NCBI RefSeq assembly: GCF_003311645.1
Contig: NZ_QEST01000186.1
Coordinates: forward strand, 1 to 64,000
DNA length: 64,000 bases
Source of the DNA: Streptomyces sp. PT12
GTDB lineage: Bacteria; Actinomycetota; Actinomycetes; Streptomycetales; Streptomycetaceae
Reading direction: 5' to 3'
The first letter of the stretch is position 1. Every line of letters starts with the position of its first letter. Of this stretch, positions 31,908 to 40,437 are shown one piece after another. The notes beneath the pieces were generated by a model, which saw only the letters and a list, made by a program, of their open reading frames with translations, made no database searches and was not told the DNA's origin. Position numbers and translations under genes: made by a program.

Positions 31908-32444
31908 TCAGCGCAGCGCGGCCACCCGCAGGACGGCGAGCACGGCGAGCACGGCGAAGCCGAGGCCGTAGAGGGCGAGCAGCCGCCAGTCGGGGCGGCG
32001 GCCCGAGCCGCGCGGCGGCAGCCCAGGCCAGGTGTAGCCGACACGGCGGGCGGCCATCATGCCCCAGCCCGCGGCGCTGCACCCGATGAGCAGGCCGAGC
32101 ATGGCGACGACCGCGCCCGCCTCGTCGAAGGCGAAGGCGAGCGGGAAGGCGAACATGAGCGAGCCGAGCAGGCTCAGCAGCGCGATCGGCGCGATGAGCG
32201 AGAGCCGCAGCCGACGGGGCGGACGCAGGTCGGCATAGGACTCGTCCTTGTTGAACTCGTCGATGATCTCGACGGCTTCGCCGGTCTCCACGGGATCGAG
32301 CGTCCCGACGTCCACGATCTCGTCCGCTTCCGGTTCCTGGGTGGGCGCGGCCTCGGTGAGGGCCGCGAGTGTCTCGTCGTCCGGAAGCCGACGGGGCGGC
32401 ACACCCTCCGTCGTTCCGTTGCTCTCACGAGGGCTGGCCTCCAT
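31908..32444 (-). CDS. membrane protein of unknown function
   Basis: A 178-residue protein with an acidic soluble N-terminus (1-80, rich in Glu/Asp/Pro) and three hydrophobic segments: LSLIAPIALLSLLGSLMFAF, AGAVVAMLGLLIGCSAAGWG and LLALYGLGFAVLAVLAVLRV. I do not recognise a named family, but the position between miaA and dapF is the usual place for a conserved Streptomyces hypothetical. ATG 32444 has CTGGAGGG eight bases upstream; the frame is open further, with an ATG at 32546. Its stop adjoins the dapF start. Confidence 0.7.
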   Translation of the reverse strand: MEASPRESNGTTEGVPPRRLPDDETLAALTEAAPTQEPEADEIVDVGTLDPVETGEAVEIIDEFNKDESYADLRPPRRLRLSLIAPIALLSLLGSLMFAFPLAFAFDEAGAVVAMLGLLIGCSAAGWGMMAARRVGYTWPGLPPRGSGRRPDWRLLALYGLGFAVLAVLAVLRVAALR

Positions 32445-32553
32445 CGCCACGCGCCCTCCAGACTCAACGGCTTCACGGTTGCGACATCGCTCGATGATGG
32501 CACGCCCGGGGACCAGTCCCGTCCGCTTGGAGCGTCCCGATGCCATCACGTGA

Positions 32554-33501
32554 TCAGGATGTGACCGTCCGTTCGACCAGCTCCCACGCCTGGTCCACAA
32601 GCTCCCCCCGCACCTCGCGCGCCCCGCTCAGCCAGCGCACGCGCGGGTCGCGCCGGAACCAGCTCTCCTGCCGTCGGGCGAAGCGCCGGGTGGCGCGAAC
32701 GGTCTCCTCGCGCGCCTCCTCCTGGCCGCACTCCCCCGCGAGCGCGGCCAGGATCTGCTGGTACCCCAGCGCCCTGGACGCGGTGCGCCCCTCGCGCAGC
32801 CCGGCCCGCTCCAGGGACCTGACCTCCTCCACCAGGCCCGCCCGCCACATCAGGTCCACCCGCTCGGCGATCCTGGCGTCCAGCTCGGGGCGTTCCACGC
32901 CGACGCCGATCTGGAGCGTCGGGTAGACGGACCGCTCGTCGGCGGCGCCCGGCAGCCGCGCGGTGAACGGCTCGCCCGTGATCTCGATGACCTCGAGCGC
33001 CCTGACGATCCTGCGGCCGTTGCTCGGCAGGATCGCGCGGGCCGCGGGCGGGTCGGCCTCGGCCAACCTGGCGTGCAGCGCGCCGCTGCCCAGCCGTTCC
33101 AGCTCCTCCTCAAGGCGCGCCCGCACGGCCGGGTCGGTGCCGGGGAAGTCCAGGGTGTCGATCGCGCCGCGGACATAGAGGCCCGAGCCGCCGACCAGCA
33201 CGGGAACGCGCCCCGCGGCCAGCAGCGCGTCGATCCGCTCCCGCGCCAGCCGCTGGTACTCCGCGACGCTCGCGGTCCTGGTGACGTCCCAGATGTCGAG
33301 CAGGTGGTGCGGAACGCCGCCCCGCTCGGCGGGCGTCAGCTTGGCAGTGCCGATGTCCATGCCGCGGTAGAGCTGCATCGAATCGGCGTTGACCACCTCG
33401 CCGCCGAGCCGCCGAGCCAGGGCGACCCCGAGGTCCGACTTGCCCGCGGCGGTCGGCCCGACCACGGCGACGACCCGGGGGGCGTGGGCTGCGCTGTTCA
33501 C
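32554..33501 (-). CDS. miaA: tRNA dimethylallyltransferase
   Basis: A 315-residue enzyme that adds dimethylallyl to A37 of UNN-reading tRNAs, the substrate then used by MiaB. It has the P-loop GPTAAGKS (15-22), NADSMQLYRGMDIGTAK, HHLLDIWD and GGSGLYVRGAIDTLDFPG, plus RRFARRQESWFRRD near the end. The bldA tRNA is a known type of MiaA target, which links this gene to the TTA codon in the window. GTG 33501 with GGGAGA upstream is chosen. The upstream frame remains open but reads as non-conserved sequence. Confidence 0.95.
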   Translation of the reverse strand: MNSAAHAPRVVAVVGPTAAGKSDLGVALARRLGGEVVNADSMQLYRGMDIGTAKLTPAERGGVPHHLLDIWDVTRTASVAEYQRLARERIDALLAAGRVPVLVGGSGLYVRGAIDTLDFPGTDPAVRARLEEELERLGSGALHARLAEADPPAARAILPSNGRRIVRALEVIEITGEPFTARLPGAADERSVYPTLQIGVGVERPELDARIAERVDLMWRAGLVEEVRSLERAGLREGRTASRALGYQQILAALAGECGQEEAREETVRATRRFARRQESWFRRDPRVRWLSGAREVRGELVDQAWELVERTVTS

Positions 33502-33613
33502 GCGGGGCAGTCTCCCAGATCCGCCCGCGGCCCTCGAACGAGCGACGTGACGGCGGGCGCCGCGGGTCGTTGCTGCTGCTGAGTCATCCACCCACGGAAG
33601 ATCGGGAGTTGTC

Positions 33614-33847
33614 ATGGGAGTGTTTGCCTGGTTCCGGGGCCGCGGCAAGGGGACGGCCGAGCCGACGGCGTGCTGCGCCGGGGCGGCCGCCGCGGCGGCG
33701 ACCGAGGAGAAGGCCGCCGCCGCGCGGCCCTCGGGGGCCGCCGAAGGAGGCGAGGGCGAGGGGGCCGACGAGGTCGGCATCCCGAAGCAGACCGCGGCGA
33801 CCGAGGCCGCGGACAGCGGGGCGGGCGAGGGCGCGGCCCGCTCCTGA
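33614..33847 (+). CDS. small acidic Ala/Glu-rich conserved protein
   Basis: A 77-residue protein beginning MGVFAWFRGRGKG, with an Ala/Glu-rich disordered middle and the ending EVGIPKQTAATEAADSGAGEGA. I recall similar short proteins in this position in other Streptomyces, sometimes named after gliding motility without evidence. ATG 33614 has GGGAG upstream. The basic aromatic start and acidic body suggest a membrane-surface or partner-binding peptide, but no function is known to me. It is divergent from miaA. Confidence 0.6.
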   Translation: MGVFAWFRGRGKGTAEPTACCAGAAAAAATEEKAAAARPSGAAEGGEGEGADEVGIPKQTAATEAADSGAGEGAARS

Positions 33848-33861
33848 GCCACGGGCGAGGA

Positions 33862-33886
33862 GCGGCGGGGCCCGAAGGACCGCCGC
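33862..33886. terminator. short convergent hairpin
   Basis: GCGGCGG (33862-33868) and CCGCCGC (33880-33886) with an 11-nt loop lie between the convergent small-protein gene and the gene at 33899. The stem is short, so the terminator call is modest. Confidence 0.45.
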
Positions 33887-33898
33887 GGGTCGTTACAG

Positions 33899-34606
33899 CT
33901 AGGACCAGGAGGCCACGAAGTAGCCGACGCCGTAAGGGGCTTCGTGGTACAGCAGGCGGCCAGCGAGACCGGCCTCCTCGCCCGCGCCCGCCAGCAGCTG
34001 CCAGCTCGAGCGGCCCGCCGCGCGCAGGTCCTCGGCCAGCTCGGCGTCGAGGGCGGCCAGGGCGGCGGTGTTCGCCTCGCCGAGCGCCCGCGCCGCCGCC
34101 TCGTCGAACGCGGCGGCGCGCTCGTCGTATGCGCCAGGGGCGCGCGAGGAGCGGCACGCGCTGCCGTCGCCCATCACCAGCAGAGCGAGCCGGTCGGTCG
34201 CCGCAGCCAGCTCGCGGCCCACGGCGGCACACCGCTCGGGCTCGAGCGACTCGCCGACACCCAGGCCCTCCACGGGTGCGGCGGCCCAGCCCGTGCGTTC
34301 GAGCAGCCAGGCGCCGATGGTCAGGGACGGGGGCAACTCGCGCTCGCCCGGCGGCCCTTCGCCAAGCCTGGCCCCCACGTCCACCCCGAAGCCGCGCAAC
34401 GAGCCGCGCGCCCCCGAAGGGAACGCGCCCCGCTCGGGCTGGGCCGCGGGTCCTACGACCAGCAGCCGGTCGGGTCGTGCCGCGGTGAGCACGCCGAGCG
34501 CGTCGTCGCAGGCGGCGCGGGCCTCGTCGAGCTCGGCCGCGGCACCCCCCGCCACCTCGGGCACCAGCAGGGGCGGACACGGGCAGACAGCGGCGGCGAC
34601 GAGCAT
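33899..34606 (-). CDS. class III extradiol dioxygenase-like protein
   Basis: A 235-residue protein of the LigB-like fold: MLVAAAVCPCPPLLVPEVAG at the N-terminus, LLVVGPA, the LALLVMGDGSACRSSRAPGA loop and AFDEAAARALGEANTAALAALD. The usual metal-binding histidines of true extradiol enzymes are mostly missing: the second residue group has CPCPPLLVPE where catalytic members have HPP. It is therefore probably not a dioxygenase. Homologues next to miaB are common in Streptomyces and of unknown role. ATG 34606 is unambiguous. Confidence 0.75.
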   Translation of the reverse strand: MLVAAAVCPCPPLLVPEVAGGAAAELDEARAACDDALGVLTAARPDRLLVVGPAAQPERGAFPSGARGSLRGFGVDVGARLGEGPPGERELPPSLTIGAWLLERTGWAAAPVEGLGVGESLEPERCAAVGRELAAATDRLALLVMGDGSACRSSRAPGAYDERAAAFDEAAARALGEANTAALAALDAELAEDLRAAGRSSWQLLAGAGEEAGLAGRLLYHEAPYGVGYFVASWS

Positions 34607-34659
34607 GGCCGCAGCCTAACCCCGCCGCCCGCGGGCGCCGGGGCGTGCGCGCCGGGGCG

Positions 34660-36150
34660 TCAGTGCGCCGCGCAGCCGCCGGCGGGCTCGGGGGCGGCGG
34701 CGGGCGGGCCGACCGTGGGCAGCCCGAGCAGCACTCCCGGGGTCCCCTGCGCGGGCGCCGCGGTACGGCGTTCCCACGCGTCACCCGCGCGGGTGCGGCG
34801 CACGGCCTCGGGGGGCGCCTCGGCCAGCAGGTGGTGGGGCGCGGCATAGGTGACGGTCACCGTGGCGACGTCGCCGGGGCGGACCGGCTCGTCGGGGCGC
34901 GCGAAGTGGACGAGGCGGTTGTCGGGGGCGCGGCCCGACAGGCGGCGGGTGGCGTCGTCCTTGCGGCCCTCGCCCTCGGCGACCAGCACGTCGACGGTGC
35001 GGCCCAGCTGGCGTTTGTTCTCCGACCAGGAGATGTCGTCCTGGAGCCTCACCAGCCGCTCGTAGCGCTCCTTGACCACCTCCTTGGCGACCTGCCCCTC
35101 CATCTCGGCCGCCGGGGTGCCGGGGCGCTTGGAGTACTGGAAGGTGAACGCCTGGGCGAAGCGCGCCTCGCGCACGACGTGCAGCGTCTCCTCGAAGTCC
35201 TCGTCGGTCTCGCCGGGGAAGCCCACGATGATGTCGGTGGTGATCGCCGCGTCGGGGATGGCCGCGCGCACCTTCTCGATGATCCCGAGATAGCGCTCCT
35301 GCCGGTACGAGCGGCGCATCGCGCGCAGGATCCGCGAGGAGCCCGACTGGAGCGGCATGTGGAGCTGGGGCATGACGTTCGGCGTCTCGGCCATCGCCTC
35401 GATGACGTCGTCGGTGAAGTCCCGCGGGTGGGGCGAGGTGAAGCGGACGCGCTCGAGGCCGTCGACGGCGCCGCACGCGCGCAGCAGCTTGGAGAACGCC
35501 CGGCGGTCGCCCATGTCGGAGCCGTACGCGTTGACGTTCTGGCCGAGGAGAGTGATCTCGGAGACGCCCTCGGCGACCAGCGCCTCGACCTCGGCGAGGA
35601 CGTCGCCGGGGCGGCGGTCCTTCTCCTTGCCGCGCAGCGCGGGGACGATGCAGAACGTACAGGTGTTGTTGCACCCGACGGAGATGGCGACCCACGCGGC
35701 GTAGGCGCTCTCGCGGCGCGTGGGCAGGGTGGAGGGGAACGCCTCCAACGACTCGGCGATCTCCACCTGGGCCTCGCGCTGTACCCGGGCCCGCTCCAGC
35801 AGGACGGGGAGGCTGCCGACGTTGTGCGTGCCGAAGACGACGTCCACCCAGGGGGCGCGCCGCACGATGGTGTCGCGGTCCTTCTGCGCCAGGCAGCCGC
35901 CCACGGCGATCTGCATCCCGGGGCGGGCGGCCTTGCGGGGGGCGAGCTGGCCGAGGTTCCCGTAGAGGCGGTTGTCGGCGTTCTCCCTGACCGCGCAGGT
36001 GTTGAACACGACCACGTCCGCCGCCTCGCCGCCGGGGGCCGCGCGGACATAGCCAGCCTGCTCGAGCAGGCCGGCCATCCGCTCCGAGTCGTGGACGTTC
36101 ATCTGGCAGCCGAATGTCCTGACTTCATAGGTGCGTGCGACGTCGGGCAT
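34660..36150 (-). CDS. miaB: tRNA-2-methylthio-N6-dimethylallyladenosine synthase
   Basis: A 496-residue radical-SAM methylthiotransferase acting on i6A37 of tRNA after MiaA. The N-terminal cluster uses Cys15, Cys52 and Cys86 ([21 protein letters not shown]). The radical SAM cluster is Cys160, Cys164, Cys167 (GCNNTCTFC), followed by [12 protein letters not shown] and a C-terminal TRAM domain. The last 60 residues are a Pro/Ala tail without conservation. ATG 36150 ([15 protein letters not shown]) is chosen though its ribosome site is weak; an ATG at 36168 is possible. The start region is divergent from the TAXI gene with only 79 bp between. Confidence 0.95.
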   Translation of the reverse strand: MPDVARTYEVRTFGCQMNVHDSERMAGLLEQAGYVRAAPGGEAADVVVFNTCAVRENADNRLYGNLGQLAPRKAARPGMQIAVGGCLAQKDRDTIVRRAPWVDVVFGTHNVGSLPVLLERARVQREAQVEIAESLEAFPSTLPTRRESAYAAWVAISVGCNNTCTFCIVPALRGKEKDRRPGDVLAEVEALVAEGVSEITLLGQNVNAYGSDMGDRRAFSKLLRACGAVDGLERVRFTSPHPRDFTDDVIEAMAETPNVMPQLHMPLQSGSSRILRAMRRSYRQERYLGIIEKVRAAIPDAAITTDIIVGFPGETDEDFEETLHVVREARFAQAFTFQYSKRPGTPAAEMEGQVAKEVVKERYERLVRLQDDISWSENKRQLGRTVDVLVAEGEGRKDDATRRLSGRAPDNRLVHFARPDEPVRPGDVATVTVTYAAPHHLLAEAPPEAVRRTRAGDAWERRTAAPAQGTPGVLLGLPTVGPPAAAPEPAGGCAAH

Positions 36151-36229
36151 GCGTGAACTCAATCCCATTCGGTGCGAGAAGCGGATACCGCAGGTCCCCA
36201 AGTCTACGTTCCGCTGCTACCTTGCTCTG

Positions 36230-37228
36230 ATGCTCTTCGTGGGTTCCCCGCGCCGACGCTTGCGGCCGCTGCTGCTGGGCGTCGTCGTGGTGCTGGCCCT
36301 GGCGGCCGCGCTGCTGTGGCGACCGCTCGTCGGGGACGAGGACCGGGTCTCGGGCTCGGTCTCGCTGAGCACCGGGGTGAACGGCGGAGTCTACGCCAAG
36401 TACGGCCAGCTGCTCCGCGGCCAGCTGGCGAACGACGCCCCCGACCTCGACATGGCGTTGCAGCGCAGCGTCGGCTCCCTGGAGAACCTGGACAGGCTCG
36501 CCTCGGGCGAGGCCGACTACGCGATCGCCACGGCTGACTCGATAGCCGTCTACCAGGCGCAGGGGGGCGCGGGCGCGGACCGGCTGCGGGCGTGCGCGCG
36601 GCTGTACGACGACTACATCCAGCTCGTCGTGCCCTCGGCCTCCGAGGTGCGGGCCACGGAGGACCTGCGCGGGCTGCGGGTGGGGGTCGGGCAGGACGGC
36701 TCGGGCGTGCAGCTGGTGACGCGCGAGCTGCTGGCCGCCGCGGGCCTCGACATGGACACCGACGTGGTGCCGTTCCGCGACGGCATCGCCGACATGCCGC
36801 GCATGCTGGAGGCGGGGCGGATCGACGCGTTCTTCTGGTCGGGCGGGCTGCCGACCACCGCCGTCTCGCGGCTCGCGGGCTTTCTCGACATCCGCCTGGT
36901 GCCGCTGGGCGATCTGCTTCCCGCGCTCGGCGAGCGGGGGCCGCACACCGCCTACTACCGGGCGGCCGTGCTGCCGCCCGACGCCTACCCCGGGATCGCC
37001 GGTGCCGAGGCGGTGGACACGATCGCGGTGGCGAACCTGCTGGTGACGACCGAGGACGCGGACGAGGCGGTCACCGAGCAGATCACCCGGTCGGTCATCA
37101 ACGGCCGCGACCGGATCGGGCGGCAGGTGCACGCGGCGCAGCGGGTGGATCTGCGGACGGCGATCTACACCCAGCCCCTGCCCCTGCACGACGGAGCCCG
37201 CGACTACTACCGGTCGGTCAAGTCCTGA
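36230..37228 (+). CDS. TAXI-family TRAP transporter solute-binding protein
   Basis: A 332-residue exported binding protein. An uncleaved anchor or signal segment (LRPLLLGVVVVLALAAALLW) precedes the mature domain with LSTGVNGGVYAKYGQLL, ADYAIATADSI, LRGLRVGVGQDGSGVQLVTRELL and MLEAGRIDAFFWSGGLPTTA. These are TAXI hallmarks; the ligand is often a dicarboxylate or glutamate-like compound. No DctM permease is nearby, so it may act as a sensor partner. A TACCTT (36218-36223) lies six bases before the ATG with no ribosome site, which suggests a leaderless message. Confidence 0.88.
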   Translation: MLFVGSPRRRLRPLLLGVVVVLALAAALLWRPLVGDEDRVSGSVSLSTGVNGGVYAKYGQLLRGQLANDAPDLDMALQRSVGSLENLDRLASGEADYAIATADSIAVYQAQGGAGADRLRACARLYDDYIQLVVPSASEVRATEDLRGLRVGVGQDGSGVQLVTRELLAAAGLDMDTDVVPFRDGIADMPRMLEAGRIDAFFWSGGLPTTAVSRLAGFLDIRLVPLGDLLPALGERGPHTAYYRAAVLPPDAYPGIAGAEAVDTIAVANLLVTTEDADEAVTEQITRSVINGRDRIGRQVHAAQRVDLRTAIYTQPLPLHDGARDYYRSVKS

Positions 37229-37245
37229 TCGGCCGCCCGGTCTTC

Positions 37246-37293
37246 TCGACGACTTCGACGACTTCGACGTTTCGATACTTTCGACAATCTCGA
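37246..37293. repeat. 8-9-bp periodic TCGA array
   Basis: TCGA (mostly TTCGAC or CTCGAC) recurs at 37246, 37255, 37264, 37272, 37281 and 37290, spacing 9-9-8-9-9 bp, in the 125-bp gap between the TAXI and mannosidase genes. It begins with perfect 9-bp copies of GACTTCGAC and decays to the right. Confidence 0.8.
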
Positions 37294-37353
37294 CACTCTC
37301 GCCCCTTCCCGATCACACGCGTCCACATCACGAGAGACATTCGGAGGAGCACC

Positions 37354-40300
37354 ATGCACGACGACCGAAAGCTGGTCGAAGACCGGCTCCGCCGGGTGCT
37401 CGAGCAGCGGATCCGGCCCGCCGTCCATCGCGATCCCGTGCCGTTCACCGTGGAGCGGTGGGACGCACCCGGCGAGCCGGTCCCGGTGAGCGAGGGGCTG
37501 GCCGCGCCCTTCGCCCCCGCGGCGGCCGGTGACCCCTGGGGGCCCGCGTGGGGCACCACATGGCTGCGGCTGACGGGGCGGGTGCCGCGGGGGTGGGCGG
37601 GCCTGACCGTCGAGGCGGTGATCGACCTCGGCTTCGACCGCGGGATGCCGGGGTTCCAGTGCGAGGGCCTGGTGTACCGGGCCGACGGCGAGGCCGTGAA
37701 GGGCCTGCACCCCTACAACGACTGGGTGCGGATCGCCGACGAGGCGGCGGGCGGCGAGGAGGTCGAGCTGTTCGTCGAGGCTGCGGCCAACCCCGTGGTC
37801 AACGACGCCCGCCCCACCGCGCTCGGCGACCGGCTCACGGCGGGCGACGCGCCGCTGTACCGCTTCGACCGGCTCGACCTCACGGTGTTCGAGCCGCAGG
37901 TGTGGGAGCTGGCGCAGGACCTCGACGTGGTCGGCGGGCTGATGGAGCAGCTAGCCGTCGACGACGCGCTGCGCTGGACGCTGCTGCGCGCGATCGAGGG
38001 CGCGCTCGACGCGCTCGACCTGGATGACATCGCGGGCTCGGCCGCGGCGGCGCGCGAGCGGCTCGCGCCGGCGCTCGCCTCCCCGGCGCACGCGACGGCG
38101 CACCGCGTCAGCGCGGTCGGGCACGCGCACATCGACTCGGCGTGGCTGTGGCCGCTGCGCGAGACCGTGCGGAAGGTCGCGCGCACGTCGGCCAACGTGG
38201 TGGCGCTGATGGACGACCATCCGGAGTTCGTCTTCGCCATGTCGCAGGCGCAGCAGCTGGCGTGGCTGAAGGAGCACAGGCCCGAGGTGTTCGCGCGGGT
38301 GCGGCGGAAGGTGGAGGACGGGACGTTCGTGCCGGTGGGCGGCATGTGGGTGGAGTCCGACACCAACATGGTCGGCGGCGAGGCCATGGCGCGGCAGTTC
38401 GTCCACGGGAAACGCTTCTTCCTCGAGGAGTTCGGGATCGAGACCAGGGAGGTGTGGCTGCCGGACTCCTTCGGGTACACGGCCGCGCTGCCGCAGCTGG
38501 TGAAGCTGTCGGGGTCCACGTGGTTCCTCACGCAGAAGATCTCCTGGAGCCAGAGCAACGCCTTCCCGCACCACACGTTCTGGTGGGAGGGCATCGACGG
38601 CACGCGCGTGTTCACGCACTTCCCGCCGGTAGACACCTACAACTCCGACCTCAGCGGGCGCGAGATGGCGCACGCGGCGCGCAACTACCGGGAGAAGGGG
38701 CGCGGGACGCGTTCCCTCGCGCCCTTCGGCTGGGGCGACGGCGGGGGCGGCCCCACCCGGGAGATGCTGGCGCGGGCCGCGCGGCTGCGCGACCTTGAGG
38801 GCTCGCCGCGCGTGGAGATCGAGCGGCCCGAGGCGTTCTTCGAGCGGGCGCACGAGGAGTACCCTGACGCCCCCGTGTGGGTCGGCGAGCTGTATCTGGA
38901 GCTGCACCGCGGCACCTACACGTCGCAGGCCAAGACCAAGCAGGGGAACCGGCACAGCGAGTCGCTGCTGCGCGAGGCCGAGCTGTGGGCGGCGACGGCG
39001 GCGGTGCGGACGGCGGGGCACGCCCGCCCCTATGACCACCCCTACGAGGATCTTGACCGGATCTGGAAGACGGTGCTGCTCCACCAGTTCCACGACATCC
39101 TGCCCGGCTCGTCGATCGCGTGGGTGCACCGGGAGGCCAGGGAGACCTACGCGCGGGTGCGCGAGGAGCTGCTGGCGATCATCGACACGGCGCAGCGGAC
39201 GCTCGCCGGGTCGGGGGACGGGGCGGACGCGGACGGGGAAGGCGCGGACGGCTCCGTGGTGTTCAACGCCGCCCCGCACGCCCGCGGCGGCATCCCCGCC
39301 GGTGGCGCGGCACCGCGCCCGCGGCTGTCCACCGCGCCGGTGCGCGCGCAGGAGCGCGCGGACGGTGGCTTCACGCTGGCCAACGGTCTGCTGCGGGTGG
39401 AGATCGACGCGCGCGGCCTCGTCGTGTCGGCCGTCGACCTCGCCGCGGGCCGCGACGCCATCGCCCCAGGTGGCGCGGGCAACCTGCTCCAGCTCCACCC
39501 CGACCTGCCCAACCACTGGGACGCGTGGGACGTCGACGCGTTCTACCGCAACAGCGTCACCGATCTGACGGCCGTCGACGAGCTGGCGCTCGAGACGGCG
39601 GACGACGGGGCGGCGACGGTGCGGGTGGCGCGTTCGTTCGGCGCCTCGACGGTGACCGAGCGGCTGACGCTGCGCGCCGGCGCGCGGGCGCTCGACGTGG
39701 ACGCGGACATCGAATGGCACGAGCGGGAGAAGATCCTCAAGGCGGCGTTCGCGCTCGATGTGAAGGCCGACGCGTCGGCCGCGGAGACGCAGTTCGGGCA
39801 CGTCTTCAGGCCCACGCACACGAACACGTCGTGGGAGGCGGCCAAGTTCGAGATCTGCGCGCACCGGTGGATCCACGTGGGCGAGCCCGGGTGGGGCGCC
39901 GCCGTGGTCAACGACTCGACCTACGGCCACGACGTGAGCCGCGAGGTGCGCGAGGACGGCGGCCAGACGACGACGGTGCGGCTCTCGCTGCTGCGCGCGC
40001 CGCGCTACCCCGACCCGGACACCGACCAGGGCGCCCACCGGCTGACGTACGCGCTGGTGCCGGGGGCGACGATCGGCGACGCGGTGCGCGAGGGGCACTG
40101 GATCAACCTGCCCGAGCGCTCGGTGCCGGGCGGCGCGACCGTGGAGCCGCTGGTCACGGTCGTGGACGGCGGGTCGATCGTGGTCGAGGCCGTCAAGCTG
40201 GCGGACGACCGGAGCGGCGACGTGGTGGTGCGGCTCTACGAGTCGGGCGGCGGCAGGGCGCGCGGGCGCCTGGTGACGGGCTTCCCCTGCGCCGGGGTGG

Positions 40301-40437
40301 TCGCGACCGACCTGCTCGAGCGGCCGCTCGATGGCGGCGCGGCGCTCGGTGCGGCCGACGAGGGCGGAGTGGCGCTCGCGCTGCGGCCGTTCCAGATCCT
40401 CACGGTGCGGCTGAGCCGTTCCCCGGCTCGCGCCTGA
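37354..40437 (+). CDS. GH38 alpha-mannosidase
   Basis: A 1027-residue glycoside hydrolase family 38 enzyme releasing alpha-linked mannose. The zinc-site motif HAHIDSAWLWPLRETVRK is followed by the nucleophile region WLPDSFGYTAALPQ (Asp). FLTQKISWSQSNAFPHHTFWW, LYLELHRGTYTSQAKTKQGN and LLHQFHDILPGSSI complete the family pattern, and the C-terminal half holds beta domains. There is no signal peptide, so it is cytoplasmic and probably acts on imported mannosides. ATG 37354 follows CGGAGGAGC. Its last 38 bases overlap the convergent sensor kinase gene. Confidence 0.94.
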   Translation: MHDDRKLVEDRLRRVLEQRIRPAVHRDPVPFTVERWDAPGEPVPVSEGLAAPFAPAAAGDPWGPAWGTTWLRLTGRVPRGWAGLTVEAVIDLGFDRGMPGFQCEGLVYRADGEAVKGLHPYNDWVRIADEAAGGEEVELFVEAAANPVVNDARPTALGDRLTAGDAPLYRFDRLDLTVFEPQVWELAQDLDVVGGLMEQLAVDDALRWTLLRAIEGALDALDLDDIAGSAAAARERLAPALASPAHATAHRVSAVGHAHIDSAWLWPLRETVRKVARTSANVVALMDDHPEFVFAMSQAQQLAWLKEHRPEVFARVRRKVEDGTFVPVGGMWVESDTNMVGGEAMARQFVHGKRFFLEEFGIETREVWLPDSFGYTAALPQLVKLSGSTWFLTQKISWSQSNAFPHHTFWWEGIDGTRVFTHFPPVDTYNSDLSGREMAHAARNYREKGRGTRSLAPFGWGDGGGGPTREMLARAARLRDLEGSPRVEIERPEAFFERAHEEYPDAPVWVGELYLELHRGTYTSQAKTKQGNRHSESLLREAELWAATAAVRTAGHARPYDHPYEDLDRIWKTVLLHQFHDILPGSSIAWVHREARETYARVREELLAIIDTAQRTLAGSGDGADADGEGADGSVVFNAAPHARGGIPAGGAAPRPRLSTAPVRAQERADGGFTLANGLLRVEIDARGLVVSAVDLAAGRDAIAPGGAGNLLQLHPDLPNHWDAWDVDAFYRNSVTDLTAVDELALETADDGAATVRVARSFGASTVTERLTLRAGARALDVDADIEWHEREKILKAAFALDVKADASAAETQFGHVFRPTHTNTSWEAAKFEICAHRWIHVGEPGWGAAVVNDSTYGHDVSREVREDGGQTTTVRLSLLRAPRYPDPDTDQGAHRLTYALVPGATIGDAVREGHWINLPERSVPGGATVEPLVTVVDGGSIVVEAVKLADDRSGDVVVRLYESGGGRARGRLVTGFPCAGVVATDLLERPLDGGAALGAADEGGVALALRPFQILTVRLSRSPARA

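Noticed and set aside
33899-34606. Functional extradiol dioxygenase
   Set aside because: The fold matches, but the metal-binding histidines expected of active enzymes are not evident, so only a family-like call is made.
37951-40098. Long minus-strand open frame inside the mannosidase gene
   Set aside because: Composition is dominated by Arg, Val and His as expected of a codon-bias shadow, and the GH38 motifs on the plus strand are clear.
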